The translations under genes were made by a program, and so were the position numbers. The notes below the pieces were generated by a model. The model made no database searches. It worked only from the letters and a program-made list of their open reading frames with translations, and had not been told where the DNA came from. Shown in pieces: positions 24,448 through 34,833 of a DNA stretch of 64,000 nt. The first letter of the stretch is position 1. Every line of letters starts with the position of its first letter. Source of the DNA: Punica granatum (taxonomy: Eukaryota > Streptophyta > Magnoliopsida > Myrtales > Lythraceae); NCBI RefSeq assembly GCF_007655135.1, contig NC_045129.1:13366274-13430273 (forward strand), written 5' to 3'.

Positions 24448-27272
24448 GCTAGAACCACCTTGGCTAAGAGCAATTGAATGGATTGTGCTGCGGATGTTAC
24501 ATCTGAAGGTTGCCAAATACTCAGCAGGAGAACCACCATCCTTAAAGCCGAATATGTTGCTTAAACATCCAAGTAAACATGGAAAGAGCAAAGCATTCTT
24601 TGGGAGGCGATTCCGAGCACAGAGATGCCTTAAAATTATTGAATGATACATAACATCAAGGAGTAGTCAAGCTGATGATTATAAATCAGGCGTTTCTTGG
24701 GAGGCAACCAAGTTTTCGATTTCGTAATTTGTTTATTTATTTTGTTATTTTTTAAGTTAGATTTTTATTTACTTTTATTTTCGTGTCATCTCAGGGAATA
24801 AAATTCGCTGTGGAGGGAAAAGTTTACAAATAGCGACCGGAAACATGATGTTGCCGCACAGAAAATTTGATGCCGTAGCACCGTGCCTACTGCCGCGGGG
24901 AAATCCATCGCAGTTAATTTGGTGCTAATGCACCGAACCTACTGCCCTACGAGAATTTTGTGCCATTCCCAGAAAAAAAAATTAAAAATTAAAAATTTAA
25001 ATTTAAATCACGCAACATTCCCAGTGTGCTTGCTGCCAAGGCGTCACTTATGTAGAGCCAAGGCATCATACCCAAAAAAAAATTAAAATTAAAATTGAAA
25101 AACAACCAAAATAAAAAAGGAAATCGATATTTTATTTCTCAAATCCTTCCCTGTTTCACTTTCCGATTCTTTAATATTGTGTTCGAAGTAAACCCCGATT
25201 CTTCTTCCATTTTTTTTCTTATCCGTCACGTTCACTTTCTCCCTCTCTGTGTGGAAGATTAAAAATCGTGAAGTGCCTCAGTATTTTGAAACCAAAACGC
25301 CTGTGGAATCATTGTCTTCTCCACCGCGTGCTTGTATTCTTTATCATCCTGTCGTGGAGTTCCAGTCCGGGTTATCACATCAACTGCGCTTTCACCGTCC
25401 ATCATGTGTTGCTGGATCGCTCAAGAATTCGTTCGTCACATTTGGAGAGCTGGAGTACACTAGGACCGTGAAGAGGAAATTCTTGAACCAAAGGACCCCA
25501 TCAATCATCACATGGTGAAGAAGACTCGTCTGAGAGACGGCCGGGTGAGAGATGAACGAGAAGCAGCTCGACAAGCAGCAGCCTGAGCAACTGCAGCTCG
25601 GGCCCCTCAAGCAAGGTTCGAGCGGTTCATGGAGCATCAATTAAAGTGCAATCGGATCCAAGATGCATTGCAAAGGAAGATGGCTGCTGCTTTGAATGTG
25701 GACATTGGAGATATCGAGGAATTGCCAGATACACCAACCTTTTCTGACGAGGTGGAGAGCGGCTCAGGGGCAAACTCGTGGGGGAGTTTTCTTTCTACCC
25801 TTTCCCATGCTTTAATTGTTATTATTCATAAACATCGAGGACAATGTTCAGGATAGGTTTGGGTGGAAGGATGAATATTTTTTGTTTGCCTCTGAAATTT
25901 GATGTGATATGGTGATATGTGAGTTTAGAATAGGTTTGGCGGAGCACTTGTCGAATTCCGGCTGTGGTGATTTGGTTATAGGCTGACTTTTTCTTGTTCA
26001 TGTTGATTTTGCGGTCTAGGTTGAATTTAGGATTTGGTCTTGTCTTAGGTATTTTTAGGTTGAGTCAGTGTCTAGTCCTCAACTAGCTTCAATTAAATTG
26101 AAAATGGATTGGTCTCTGTTCAATGACGATTTTAGTGGTGGTATTCGTATCTTGTGGTCATAGGATTTCCTGAAATTTAACTCGTGCTTAAGATAGAGTG
26201 CAATTCCAATCTAATTTTTGGAATTTAAAAGAAAAAATTATTAAAAAATGATTTTCTGAGCCAAATTGTTTTCAGAACCATACGCGGTTTGAGTAAGAGT
26301 AGATTAAGTCGAAGAGACATTGAATTCATTAAGCATTTCATCTTACCACTTGAGTTGCCCTGGTATAATTTTTTATTTGGAGTCTATTCATGTTAGCATG
26401 GGGAATCAATTTCCCTTGGTGAGGTTTTGAGCTTTCTTGCCGGATTGATATAGTTTATATCGATCAATACAATTTTCTTTCATGAGGGTCAATCCATGTC
26501 TATGTCGCTCTAGAACTTGTTTGAAATACTTGTTGAGACTTAATTCATTTGCATACATGAATTGACCCTCATGATGAGTGTTTGAAATTCTTTGTTTTAA
26601 AAGAGAGAAGAAGAGATTAAGCCTTAGTACGAGCAAGAGAAGCGGGTTTTTAGACCATGGGATTTAATCTCGGGATTTATGGGTTTTAGCCACTTTCTTT
26701 CCCTTTATATTTCAACCAAATAATTGGTTCAGATACCTAGCCACATTACAACCAAATGAAAGTCCTTATGATTCATGTTTGCATATGAGCCAAATAGTGG
26801 AGATGAGATGGACAAGCAAGCCTATGGTAGTGCATTTTCATTGGAATTGGATTTGAGTGTAAATATATAACCATACCCAAGAGAGACGAGTGTATACTAT
26901 TTTTCGGTGAGGAACTACTATACTGGTATGTTTGGCTTTTCAATAAGATATTATGCTAAGACTCTTGAGTGACTAGGGGAGATTTGTTTGTGAAAATTCA
27001 TTTTCTTTGACAACTTAATTCACTCTTTATTATTACTGTGTGGTTCATGTTTTTGGAAGATGGAAGATGCTAATGCATTGCTTCTCAATCATGGCTTAGG
27101 TGATGAATGGAATGAGACCATTAGGTCAAGTGCAGCCACTCTTGAGAACATTATGGGAACTATCAATGTTCGATAATTTGGGTCTTGAGGATAATTTTTT
27201 GACGAGTTATTTTTGTTTTGCTTTGATTTTATTTGTCTTTGCTCGAGGACTAGCAAAAATTAGGTTTGGGGG
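24448..27272 (+). other. 3' internal region of the Athila-type element
   Basis: A decayed coding tail occupies 24448-24720 and includes a FLGRQP-like segment near 24688, typical of the end of the Athila/Tat reading frame. Around 25510-25800 lies an arginine- and glutamine-rich frame containing MEHQLKCNRIQDALQRKMAA; its role is not known. Long non-coding stretches follow. Two purine-rich phrases typical of Athila/Tat 3' regions are visible: CATCGAGGACAATGTTCAGG near 25834 and CTCGAGGACTAGCAAAAATT followed by AGGTTTGGGGGTA (27242-27274). The latter is the polypurine tract at the 3' LTR. Confidence 0.65.
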
Positions 27273-27914
27273 TACGATAACTCTATGAAAATAGAGTTAG
27301 GGGACACTTTTTATGGGCATAATTGTGGCTAGTGTATCGATTTTAAGTTTATTTTGGTGGTATTTAGTTTAGTTTTCATTCATAAGTATTTTGATAAGTT
27401 TTAGTAGTTTCTATTAGTTTCAGGTCATTTTATTCGATTTTGAGTCATTTAATTGATCGGTCATTGCAACCTCTTATTTCTCTATATTTTTTTACAGGTT
27501 AAACTTGATGAATTTGGTGCAAATTGCATATGGTTGGAAAGCTTGTCGAGTCAGGAGCGTGATGGTTCAAACGGTTCTTTATTTCGAGCTCGGATGAGAA
27601 AGATATAGCAAGTTGAAGCTGTCGAGTCAGGAACGTGATGGTTCAAATGGTTCTTCATTTCGAGCTCGGATGAGAAAGATATAGCAAGTTGAAGCTTAAC
27701 GTGTGGAGTTGGACAGAACTGTTGATGCTTAGGCGCCGAACCTGGAGCCTCCCTTGGACAACTTAATTCTAAAGCTAGGGGTTTATTTCATCCACATGGG
27801 GTCTAAAGTAAAATTATTAAAACACATGGGTGCTTGTTAAAAAGATTTAGGAAAATATGGGCATATAAGGAAAGGAGATCTGAGGAATTTTGGGGATTGT
27901 TTTGAAGATTTAAG
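27273..27914 (+). repeat. 3' LTR of the Athila-type element, first segment
   Basis: This begins TACGATAACTCTATGAAAATAG and aligns with 17053-17648 of the 5' LTR. Relative to the 5' LTR it carries an internal 76-bp tandem duplication and lacks a short stretch (CTGCAGCACCATTGTTGCTG) near 27750. It ends at the TIR element inserted at 27915. Confidence 0.85.
27545..27696 (+). repeat. 76-bp tandem duplication inside the 3' LTR
   Basis: The unit starting GTCGAGTCAGGARCGTGATG occurs at 27545-27620 and 27621-27696 with three substitutions between copies. The 5' LTR has a single copy near 17320. The duplication therefore arose after insertion, or in the 3' LTR lineage only. Confidence 0.88.
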
Positions 27915-28502
27915 TGGGGTCGGCAATATTTAACACGACACGATAACACGACATGGATACGACACGGAGTTAAGTGGGTTTGAGTTAAGGCTAAATGTAT
28001 TTCGAGTCTAAACCGGTCAAACCCGTTTAGACACGATAAATAAACGTGTTTAAACAGGTTCAACCTTAAAACCCGTTTAGACACGGTTAAGCCTGTTTAT
28101 ATTATGTGTTATCGTGTTAATAAATTTGTTTCGCATACTATATCAATTTATAGAAGAAAGTACAAATCATCTAAATTTGTTTATATAAATCACTCATTTA
28201 TAGTGTTTTTATCATGTCAATCATATATTAACATGTAATTGAAGTTAATAGTGTCATATCATATATGTATAATATGTACCTAAAGGTAATAGTGTTATAT
28301 CGTGTAAGTAAGTATACATACACATTTAGACATGCTTAGTTAAATGGGTTAGTCGTATCCGTGTCAACCCTAATTAAACATACACGTGTTTGAAAATCTT
28401 GACACGTTTATTAAACGGGTCATGTTCGGGTTTAGGGTTTTTGACACGAACCCCTTTAGACACGATCTGTTTAAACATAACACAACACATATTGCCACCC
28501 CA
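27915..28502. mobile_element. 588-bp TIR DNA element with 9-bp target duplication (MULE-like)
   Basis: The ends are TGGGGTCGGCAATATTTAAC and, on the minus strand, TGGGGTGGCAATATGTGTTG. The interior is dense in ACACG and GTGTTTAAAC motifs in both orientations. Flanks are AGATTTAAG (27906-27914) and AGATCTAAG (28503-28511). The intact 5' LTR has one AGATTTAAG at the same place. A 9-bp target duplication favours a Mutator-like origin. There is no coding capacity. Confidence 0.78.
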
Positions 28503-29149
28503 AGATCTAAGGGCTGGACGTTTCAGAGCAGAAAGAAACAATGATGCGGCAGCAGACGTGGCGAATCAATATCTTGAGAAAAACATATTCTGACGATCCT
28601 ATTTCGAGGGAAACGGCCTCAAGAGCGCAACTCACGGCCTTTGGCCATGAAAATACGAGATTTAAGGCGAATTACATCATTTAGGGCCTCAAACGGGCAT
28701 TATTATGTTATTTGGGTGTTTTTGTAATTTTAGGAAAAGTTAATATCTTTTGTGTAATTTAGGCGTTTTAATTCCTATTTAAACGGGTCATGTTCGGGTT
28801 TAGGGTTTTTTGACACGAACCCCTTTAGACACGATCTGTTTAAACATAACACAACACATATTGCCACCCCAAGATCTAAGGGCTGGACGTTTCAGAGCAG
28901 AAAGAAACAATGATGCGGCAGCAGACGTGGCGAATCAATATCTTGAGAAAAACATATTCTGACGATCCTATTTCGAGGGAAACGGCCTCAAGAGCGCAAC
29001 TCACGGCCTTTGGCCATGAAAATACGAGATTTAAGGCGAATTACATCATTTAGGGCCTCAAACGGGCATTATTATGTTATTTGGGTGTTTTTGTAATTTT
29101 AGGAAAAGTTTATATCTTTTGTGTAATTTAGGCGTTTTAATTCCTATTT
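28413..29149. repeat. 368-bp tandem duplication spanning three nested layers
   Basis: Copy 1 is 28413-28780 and copy 2 is 28781-29149. They differ only by one extra T in a poly-T run and one A/T change. Each copy contains, in order, about 90 bp of the right end of the TIR element, its target duplication, 30 bp of Athila-type LTR (GGCTGGACGTTTCAGAGCAG...), and the first ~239 bp of the CRM-like LTR. The junction is at TTTAAAC and shares the 4-base TTAA with both parental breakpoints. Confidence 0.93.
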
Positions 29150-29352
29150 AAGCTTTATAAAATCTTAGGGTTAAAGACAGTTGTTTTTTGGATAATCAAT
29201 AAAGTTTTGGAGCTACCGTGCTCAACTCATTCTCAGATTTGATTCGAGTTTGATACATATTCCCTAGTATTCGTAGAATCAACAGGTTATAGAAGATTGT
29301 TTTCTGGTATTTGTGTGCAAATCAACATATTGCAATTAATTCCACTGCGTCA
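28911..29352 (+). repeat. 5' LTR of the CRM-like element
   Basis: Begins TGATGCGGCAGCAGACGTGG and ends CCACTGCGTCA. It is followed at 29355-29366 by TGGTATCAAAGC, one base different from the initiator Met tRNA primer site. A partial copy of this LTR lies at 28542-28780 because of the 368-bp duplication. Confidence 0.92.
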
Positions 29353-29415
29353 GTTGGTATCAAAGCCTACGGTTTGATCTTGAACAACCAGGCCACCCAG
29401 GAGAACGGATCGTGT

Positions 29416-30345
29416 GGACGATGTTCTTGACCACGACAACCTGCGACATATGGAACAGAGGCTGAAGCAAATCGTGGATCAGATGATGGATCGTATGATG
29501 AAGCAGCTAACACAGAGGATGGCTGCACTTATGGGGAACTAGAATCGGGAAAACCCTAACCCTTACCCTGATCAAGAGGAATCTGGCGAAGAGTCGGAAG
29601 GAGAGAATTATTTTGTTGATATCCCACGTAGACAACAAAGAGGTTCTATCGAGGATGACAGGAGGCGTCCTATCGAGGAGATTTTGGAATTTAAAAGAGT
29701 GACCGAAGATAAACGTGTACCTTTGGTAGCAATTAGATTGCAAGACAGAGCCACGACATGGTGTCAGCAAGTCAAATTAACCAGAAGCTGATTGGGCAAG
29801 CCAAAAATTGTGACGTGAGAGAAGATGAAGAAACACTTGTGAGCCAGTTTTCTGCCATACAATTTTCAGAGATTGATGTACCAGCGACTGCAAAACTTAC
29901 AGCAAGGAACTCGAACGGTGGATGCGTATACCACAGAGTTTTTCCAACTTATAGTTCGGAATGAGGTATATGAGATTGAAGACCAATTGGTGGCGAGGTA
30001 TATTGGAGGGTTACGAGTGCAGATTCAAGACACCGTTAATATGTTTGATCCATCTAGTGTCTTAGCAGCACATCAAAGGGCTCTAAAAGTTGAAAAGCAG
30101 TCCCGACGCAACAGCAATTTCGAGAATTCCTCCAGTGTAGGGAGCAGTAGTGATGCAAGTCGTTCGGGTGGTGGTGATAGTAGCGGAGTGAACCGCCCTG
30201 GAGGGGGAGCAAACAGAAATACTACCAGCACAAGCCAATCAGATAGACCAACGGGTAGTGGGATGAGATGCTTTGGATGTAGCAAGATTGGTCACAGGTA
30301 GTCCGAGTGTAGGAAAACCGCTAGCAAAAATACATTCTTCATTGA
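29416..30345 (+). pseudogene. CRM-like gag (disrupted)
   Basis: The N-terminal part (LRHMEQRLKQIVDQMMDRMM) ends at a TAG near 29538. The Gypsy capsid signature (QDRATTWCQQVKL, LQNLQQGTRTVDAYTTEFFQ, RYIGGLRVQIQDTV) follows in two frames with a shift near 29790-29870. A Ser/Gly/Asn-rich linker precedes a CCHC knuckle, CFGCSKIGHR-stop-SEC (about 30271-30312), in which a TAG replaces a residue inside the finger. The capsid precursor cannot be made intact. Confidence 0.85.
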
Positions 30346-30950
30346 CACGGAGGAGGGCGAAGAAGAGGATGTGGAGGAATCCGAAGATCCTATATCTGAT
30401 CATGAAGAGGTCGTCGACGAGGACGTAGTGACTGGAGACAGAGGAACGACACTGGTTGTTAGGCGTTCATGCTTAACGCCTAAGGTTGCTGACGACAATT
30501 GGCTGAGGCACAATATTTTCCGATCCATGTGCACTGTCCTCGAAAAGGTGTGTCGTTTTGTTATTGATGCTGGTAGCTGTGAGAATATTGTCTCTGTAGA
30601 GACAGTGCAAAAATTGGGCCTCAAAACGGAGAAGCATCATTAGCCTTATAAACTAGCTTGGTTAAAAAGAGGGGCGAGGTAAACGTATCACAACGTGCAT
30701 TGGTTCCTTTCTCTGCTGGCATGAAATATAAAGATGTTGTGTGGTGTGATGTGGTGGCGATGGATGCATGTCATTTATTGTTGGGAAGACCTTGGCAGTA
30801 TGACCGCCGAGAAATTCATGACGAACGGACTAACTCATATAGTTTTATTTTTGAGAATTTAAAGATTGTGCTAGTGCCCAGTAAAGAGACGGAGAAGCCG
30901 ACATCTATGGGTGGAGAAACGAAACTCTTAGAAAAAAAAAGTGGCTAATT
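30346..30950 (+). pseudogene. CRM-like aspartic protease region (disrupted)
   Basis: After an acidic spacer, the active site reads FVIDAGSCENIVS near 30556. DSG or DTG is expected; the middle residue is Ala here, which would remove activity. The flap-side signature DACHLLLGRPWQYDRR (about 30763-30810) is typical of the C-terminal half in chromoviruses. A stop (TAG) at 30641 breaks the frame. Confidence 0.83.
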
Positions 30951-31079
30951 GGAAAAGAAGTGGGCGAGTCACAGCTAGTTTATGTGCTAATTAGAAAAGA
31001 AGTGGCTGCTGCAGTGACAATCCCAACCGCAGCTGCATCCATAGTGGCTGAGTTTATTAAAGTCTTTCCCGATGAACTT

Positions 31080-32030
31080 CCTAATGGCTTACCACCTTTG
31101 TGTGATATTCTGTACTAAATTGACCTGGAGCCAAGAGCAGCACTGCCAAATAGACCCCATTACAGGATGAGTCCTAGGGAGCATGAGGAGTTGAGGAGGC
31201 AAGTTGAGGAGTTGTTGGCCAATAGACATGTCTGTGAAAGCTTGAGTCCCTGTGCAGTTCCAACCTTGCTTATGCCCAAGAAAGATGGCTCGTGGCGCAT
31301 GTGTGTTGATAGTCAAGCCATTAATAAAATTACGGTGCGATACAGATTTTCAATTCCGCGATTTGATGATTTGCTTGATCAGGTCAGTGGTGCAACAATG
31401 TTTACCAAATTGAATTTAAAGAGTGGATACCATCAGATTCATATAAGGCATGGCGACGAGTGGAAGACATCTTTCAAGATACACGAAGGGTTGTATGAGT
31501 GGATGGTGATGCCTTTTGGGTTATCTAACGCACCAAGCACCTTTATGCGTGTGATGAACTAGGCCTTGCGACCATTCATTGGCAAGTGTGTTGTGATTTA
31601 TTTCAATGATATTTTGATTTATAGTGCTAACCAAGCATAGCATCTCTAGCACTTGCGGGCGGTTCTGTGTGTGCTTCGCAAGGAGAAATTATGTGTTGTC
31701 CTTAAGAAGTGTGTATTCATGGCATCGAATGTCTTATTCCTTGGATATGTGGTCTCCGGCGAAGCATTGAAGGTAGATTAGTCCAAGATCACAGTGGTGA
31801 AGCAATGGCCGCAACCGAAAACAATTACTGAAGTTCGTAGCTTCCATGGACTTGCTTCCTTCTATAGGCGTTTCGTTCCTCATTTCAGCACAATTATGGC
31901 ACCTATAACAGATTGCATGAAGGATGAAAAGTTCGCGTGGACGGAGGAAGCGGAGAAGGCATTCCAGCTTATCAAAATGCGTCTTACGACTGCCCCAATA
32001 TTAGTCCTGCATGATTTTACCTAACCCTTT
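31080..32030 (+). pseudogene. CRM-like reverse transcriptase (disrupted, mutated active site)
   Basis: The fingers and palm are well kept: [52 protein letters not shown] and [17 protein letters not shown]. The catalytic box reads VVIYFNDILIYS (about 31591-31625), with Asn for the first Asp of YFDD; GAT to AAT is a transition. Stops interrupt at 31559 and near 31638, 31650 and 31780. The C-terminal part ([19 protein letters not shown]) continues to about 32020. Confidence 0.88.
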
Positions 32031-33531
32031 GAATTACACAGTGATGCTTCTAAAATGGGTATTAGAGCAGTTTTAAGCCAAAACCACAGGCATGTCGCAT
32101 ATTTTAGTGAGAAGCTATCCAGGGCTAAGTTAAATTACAGCACCTATGATGTGGAGTTCTATGCGGTGGTACAAGCAGTCAAGCATTAGCGGCATTATTT
32201 GTTTCATCGGGAGTTCATGCTTTATACTGACCACGATGCATTAAAACACCTTCACCGTCAAGATAAGGTGTCTCAACGGCATGCCTCATGGATTGCTTAT
32301 TTACAACGTTTTACCTTCATGGTGAAGCACAAGTCGGGGGTGACAAATCGAGTGGCTAACGCATTGAGCCGCAAGAGCAATTTCTTGGTCAACCAGCGTG
32401 TTGAGGTACCTGGCTTTGACTGTCTTCGTGATTTGCTTGAGACTAATCCTTATTTCTCTAATGTTTTGGGGAAATTTCGTGTTGGAGAGAAATCAAAGTT
32501 TTTGCTGCATGATGGGTTTCTGTTCAAGGGCAACCAATTGTGTATCCCAGATTGCAGCCTCCATTTGCAAATTATTAAGAAATTGCATGGAGAATGCCAT
32601 GTTGGGCGAGATCGGACGTTACTGTTAGTGCAAGGCTCGTATTTTTGGCCGACCATACGCAAAGAGGTGGAGAAGTACGTGCAAAAGTGTCGGGTCTGCA
32701 ACGTGTCCAAAGGGACAGCTACCAATGATGGGTTGTATATGCCATTACCAGTCCCATCGCGGCCTTGGGAGGATGTTAGCATGGATTTTGTGTTGGGTTT
32801 ACCGCGAACACAGCGTGGTAATGACTCAATCTATGTTGTTGTTGATCGATTCTCTAAGATGGTGCATTTTATTCCTTGCAAGAAGACGACAGATGCTATT
32901 CGAGTGGCCCATTTGTACTTTCACGAGGTGTATCGTCTTCATGGTTTATCGAAGTCCATTATTTCCGATCGGGATACCCGGTTCCTTAGCCACTTTTGGC
33001 ACAGCCTATGGAAGATGGTGCATACACAGCTGCAATTCAGCAATGCTTATCATCCCCAAACTGAAGTCGTGAATCGATCCCTGGAAAACCTGCTGCGAAG
33101 TTAGGTGGGGGAACATGTGAGAGTTGGGACCTCAAGTTGTGCTAAGCTGAGTTCGCCCATAATCACGCTGTCAAGCAGATTTTGTGAATAGCTTGCAAGA
33201 GATTTATCAAGTTGTGTATGATCACTTGACAGCTACAAACGACAAGTATAGGCAAGTTGCAGATAAGAAGTAACGCTTTGTGGAATTTGAAATGGGTGAT
33301 TTTGTGTGGGCTATCCTTACTAAAGATCGTTATCCTGCTGGGGAGTACAACAAGCTTTTGGCAAGGAAAATTGGGCCTGTGGAGGTCGTGGAGAAGATCA
33401 ATTCGAACGCTTATTGGCTTAAGCTTCCTAGCCACATTTGTACTGCTTATGTGTTTAATATGAAGCACTTGATTCCTTACACAGGTGATAGCTCGGACGA
33501 TGACGATTCGATGGCGAATTCTCTCCACTGA
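32031..33531 (+). pseudogene. CRM-like RNase H, integrase and C-terminal targeting region (disrupted)
   Basis: RNase H spans about 32031-32330 (LHSDASKMGI, then LYTDHDALKHL) with a TAG at 32188. The integrase zinc domain has HGECHV and QKCRVCNVSK. The core keeps two Asp residues, in MDFVLGLPRT and SDRDTRFLS. The region of the third catalytic residue reads HPQTEVVNRSLE, four residues shorter than usual, so its spacing is altered. Stops and shifts follow at about 33102-33270. The C-terminus at 33280-33531 has FEMGDFVWAILTKDRYPAGE and ends GDSSDDDDSMANSLH, next to the 3' LTR. Confidence 0.86.
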
Positions 33532-33539
33532 TGGGAGAA

Positions 33540-33983
33540 TGATGCGGCAAAAGACGTGGCTTATCGGTACCTCAAGAAAAACTGGTTTCGACGACTCTGT
33601 TTCGAGGGAAAAGGCTTCAGAAGCACAACTCACCACCTTTGGCTGTGAAAAGACGAGATTTAAGGTGAATTCCATCGTTTATGGCCTCAAACGGGCATTA
33701 TTATGTTATTTGGGCGTTTTTGTAATTTTAGGAAAATTTTATGACTTTCGTGTAATTTAGGCGTTTTAATTCCTATTTAAACTTTCTAAAACCCTGGGTT
33801 AAAGACAGTTATTTTTTGGATTATCAATAAAGTTTTGGAGCTACCGTGCTCTTTCGCCCATTCTCGGATTTGATTCGAGGTTGATGCATATTCCCTGGTA
33901 TTCGTAGAATCAATAGGTTATAGAAAATTATTTTCTGGTTTTCGTACGCGAATCAACAGATTGCAATTAATTCCGTTGCATCA
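33540..33983 (+). repeat. 3' LTR of the CRM-like element
   Basis: Begins TGATGCGGCAAAAGACGTGG and ends TTCCGTTGCATCA. It follows the tract GATGGGAGAA. It differs from the 5' LTR by many substitutions over its 444 bp, so this insertion is not recent, in contrast to the duplication on its left side. Confidence 0.92.
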
Positions 33984-34833
33984 AACAGCTAGATGAAAAG
34001 AAAAAGGGATGGAGAGAGAACGAAGACGAAGTTTCAAGTGACAGTCGGGCTTGAATCTTTTTCTCAACTCTTGTTTACTTGATGTTCATGTTATCTTCTC
34101 GATCTAAAACTATGTATTTTGTTATTTCTAGCATGAACTAATTTCTTTTGCCTAGGGTTACGATGGATCTTGACAAATAATCAAGAGTTATGAGCTCTCT
34201 CTTGATTTTTATCGAATGAATTTTAGTTGTTTATTCCTATTCATGCTTAATGCATTTCAATTGATTGGCCATTGGTTGAGATGATTTGGTAATCTAGATG
34301 AACTCGGTAAGGGAATTCTAGGATTAGCCGTGATAGGAATAGCCTAGATAGTCTTGGTCAGAAGACAAGATTATTAGCAAAAAGGATAGGAATATACTTG
34401 CTCGCCTTGGGTAGTCGAATTAGGACTGATTCGTAATGGGTTCTCACTAATCGTCTTGCCTAGGAATAGAGTGAGCGATTATTTACGTTCCTATGATGCT
34501 CGGGAGAGGGATAGGAAGACGTTGGAATCCTAGATTAACAACTTGCTCATTCGATATTATTAGGAGAGAGGGATTGACTCGAGATTAATTATTAAGTGAA
34601 ATGTTATACCCTATGTCCATTGTCATTGATTTTCAATCTCGATTAATTTGCTTGCTTTTAACTAATTTAATTAGTTTACAAAAATTATTTGAAATTCGAC
34701 TGTTTGGATAATAGTAATGTGACATAATTACTCGATAGAAGTCTAGTAGGTATATGTGGGAATAATACTTTTACTCTCACTTTATTACTTGAGCGATAGC
34801 GTGCACTTGCATTGATACGTTTTTATCGTAACA
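33984..34833 (+). repeat. 3' LTR of the Athila-type element, last segment
   Basis: This resumes with AACAGCTAGATGAAAAG and aligns with about 17670-18516 of the 5' LTR, ending ATCGTAACA at 34833. Small deletions and substitutions relative to the 5' LTR are frequent. The next five bases, GTAGC, are the right target duplication. Confidence 0.87.

Larger units (their letters stand above)
28911..33983 (+). mobile_element. CRM-like Ty3/Gypsy (chromovirus-type) element
   Basis: LTRs at 28911-29352 and 33540-33983 have matching TGATGC...ATCA ends and a similar length of 442-444 bp. Flanks are AACAA and AACAG, a probable 5-bp target duplication with one mismatch, located in the 3' LTR of the Athila-type element. 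The order gag, protease, RT, RNase H, integrase defines Ty3/Gypsy. The C-terminal segment GDFVWAILTKDRYPAGEYNK with KIGPVEVVEKIN-NAY resembles CRM chromoviruses, where it is linked to centromere targeting. Stops and active-site changes make it inactive. Confidence 0.87.
17053..34833 (+). mobile_element. Athila/Tat-type Ty3/Gypsy element with nested insertions
   Basis: The shell is defined by a 5' LTR (17053-18516) and a 3' LTR that starts at 27273 and ends at 34833 but is split by other elements. The flanks are GTGGC on the left and GTAGC on the right, a 5-bp target duplication with one mismatch. The primer site is the TGGCGCCGTTG type used by Athila/Tat elements. Gag and protease are present in decayed form, but no RT, RNase H or integrase of its own is visible. 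A Copia fragment occupies the place where they should be. The element is therefore dead and very old relative to what it hosts. Confidence 0.88.

Noticed and set aside
27915..28502. Dense ACACG motifs considered as a satellite or CRISPR-like array
   Set aside because: The spacing is irregular, and the block is bounded by inverted repeats and a target duplication, so it is a transposon.
18657..33531. Retroelement frames considered as host genes or an endogenous virus
   Set aside because: LTRs, primer sites, target duplications and gag-pol order identify them as plant LTR retrotransposons; there is no envelope or movement protein.
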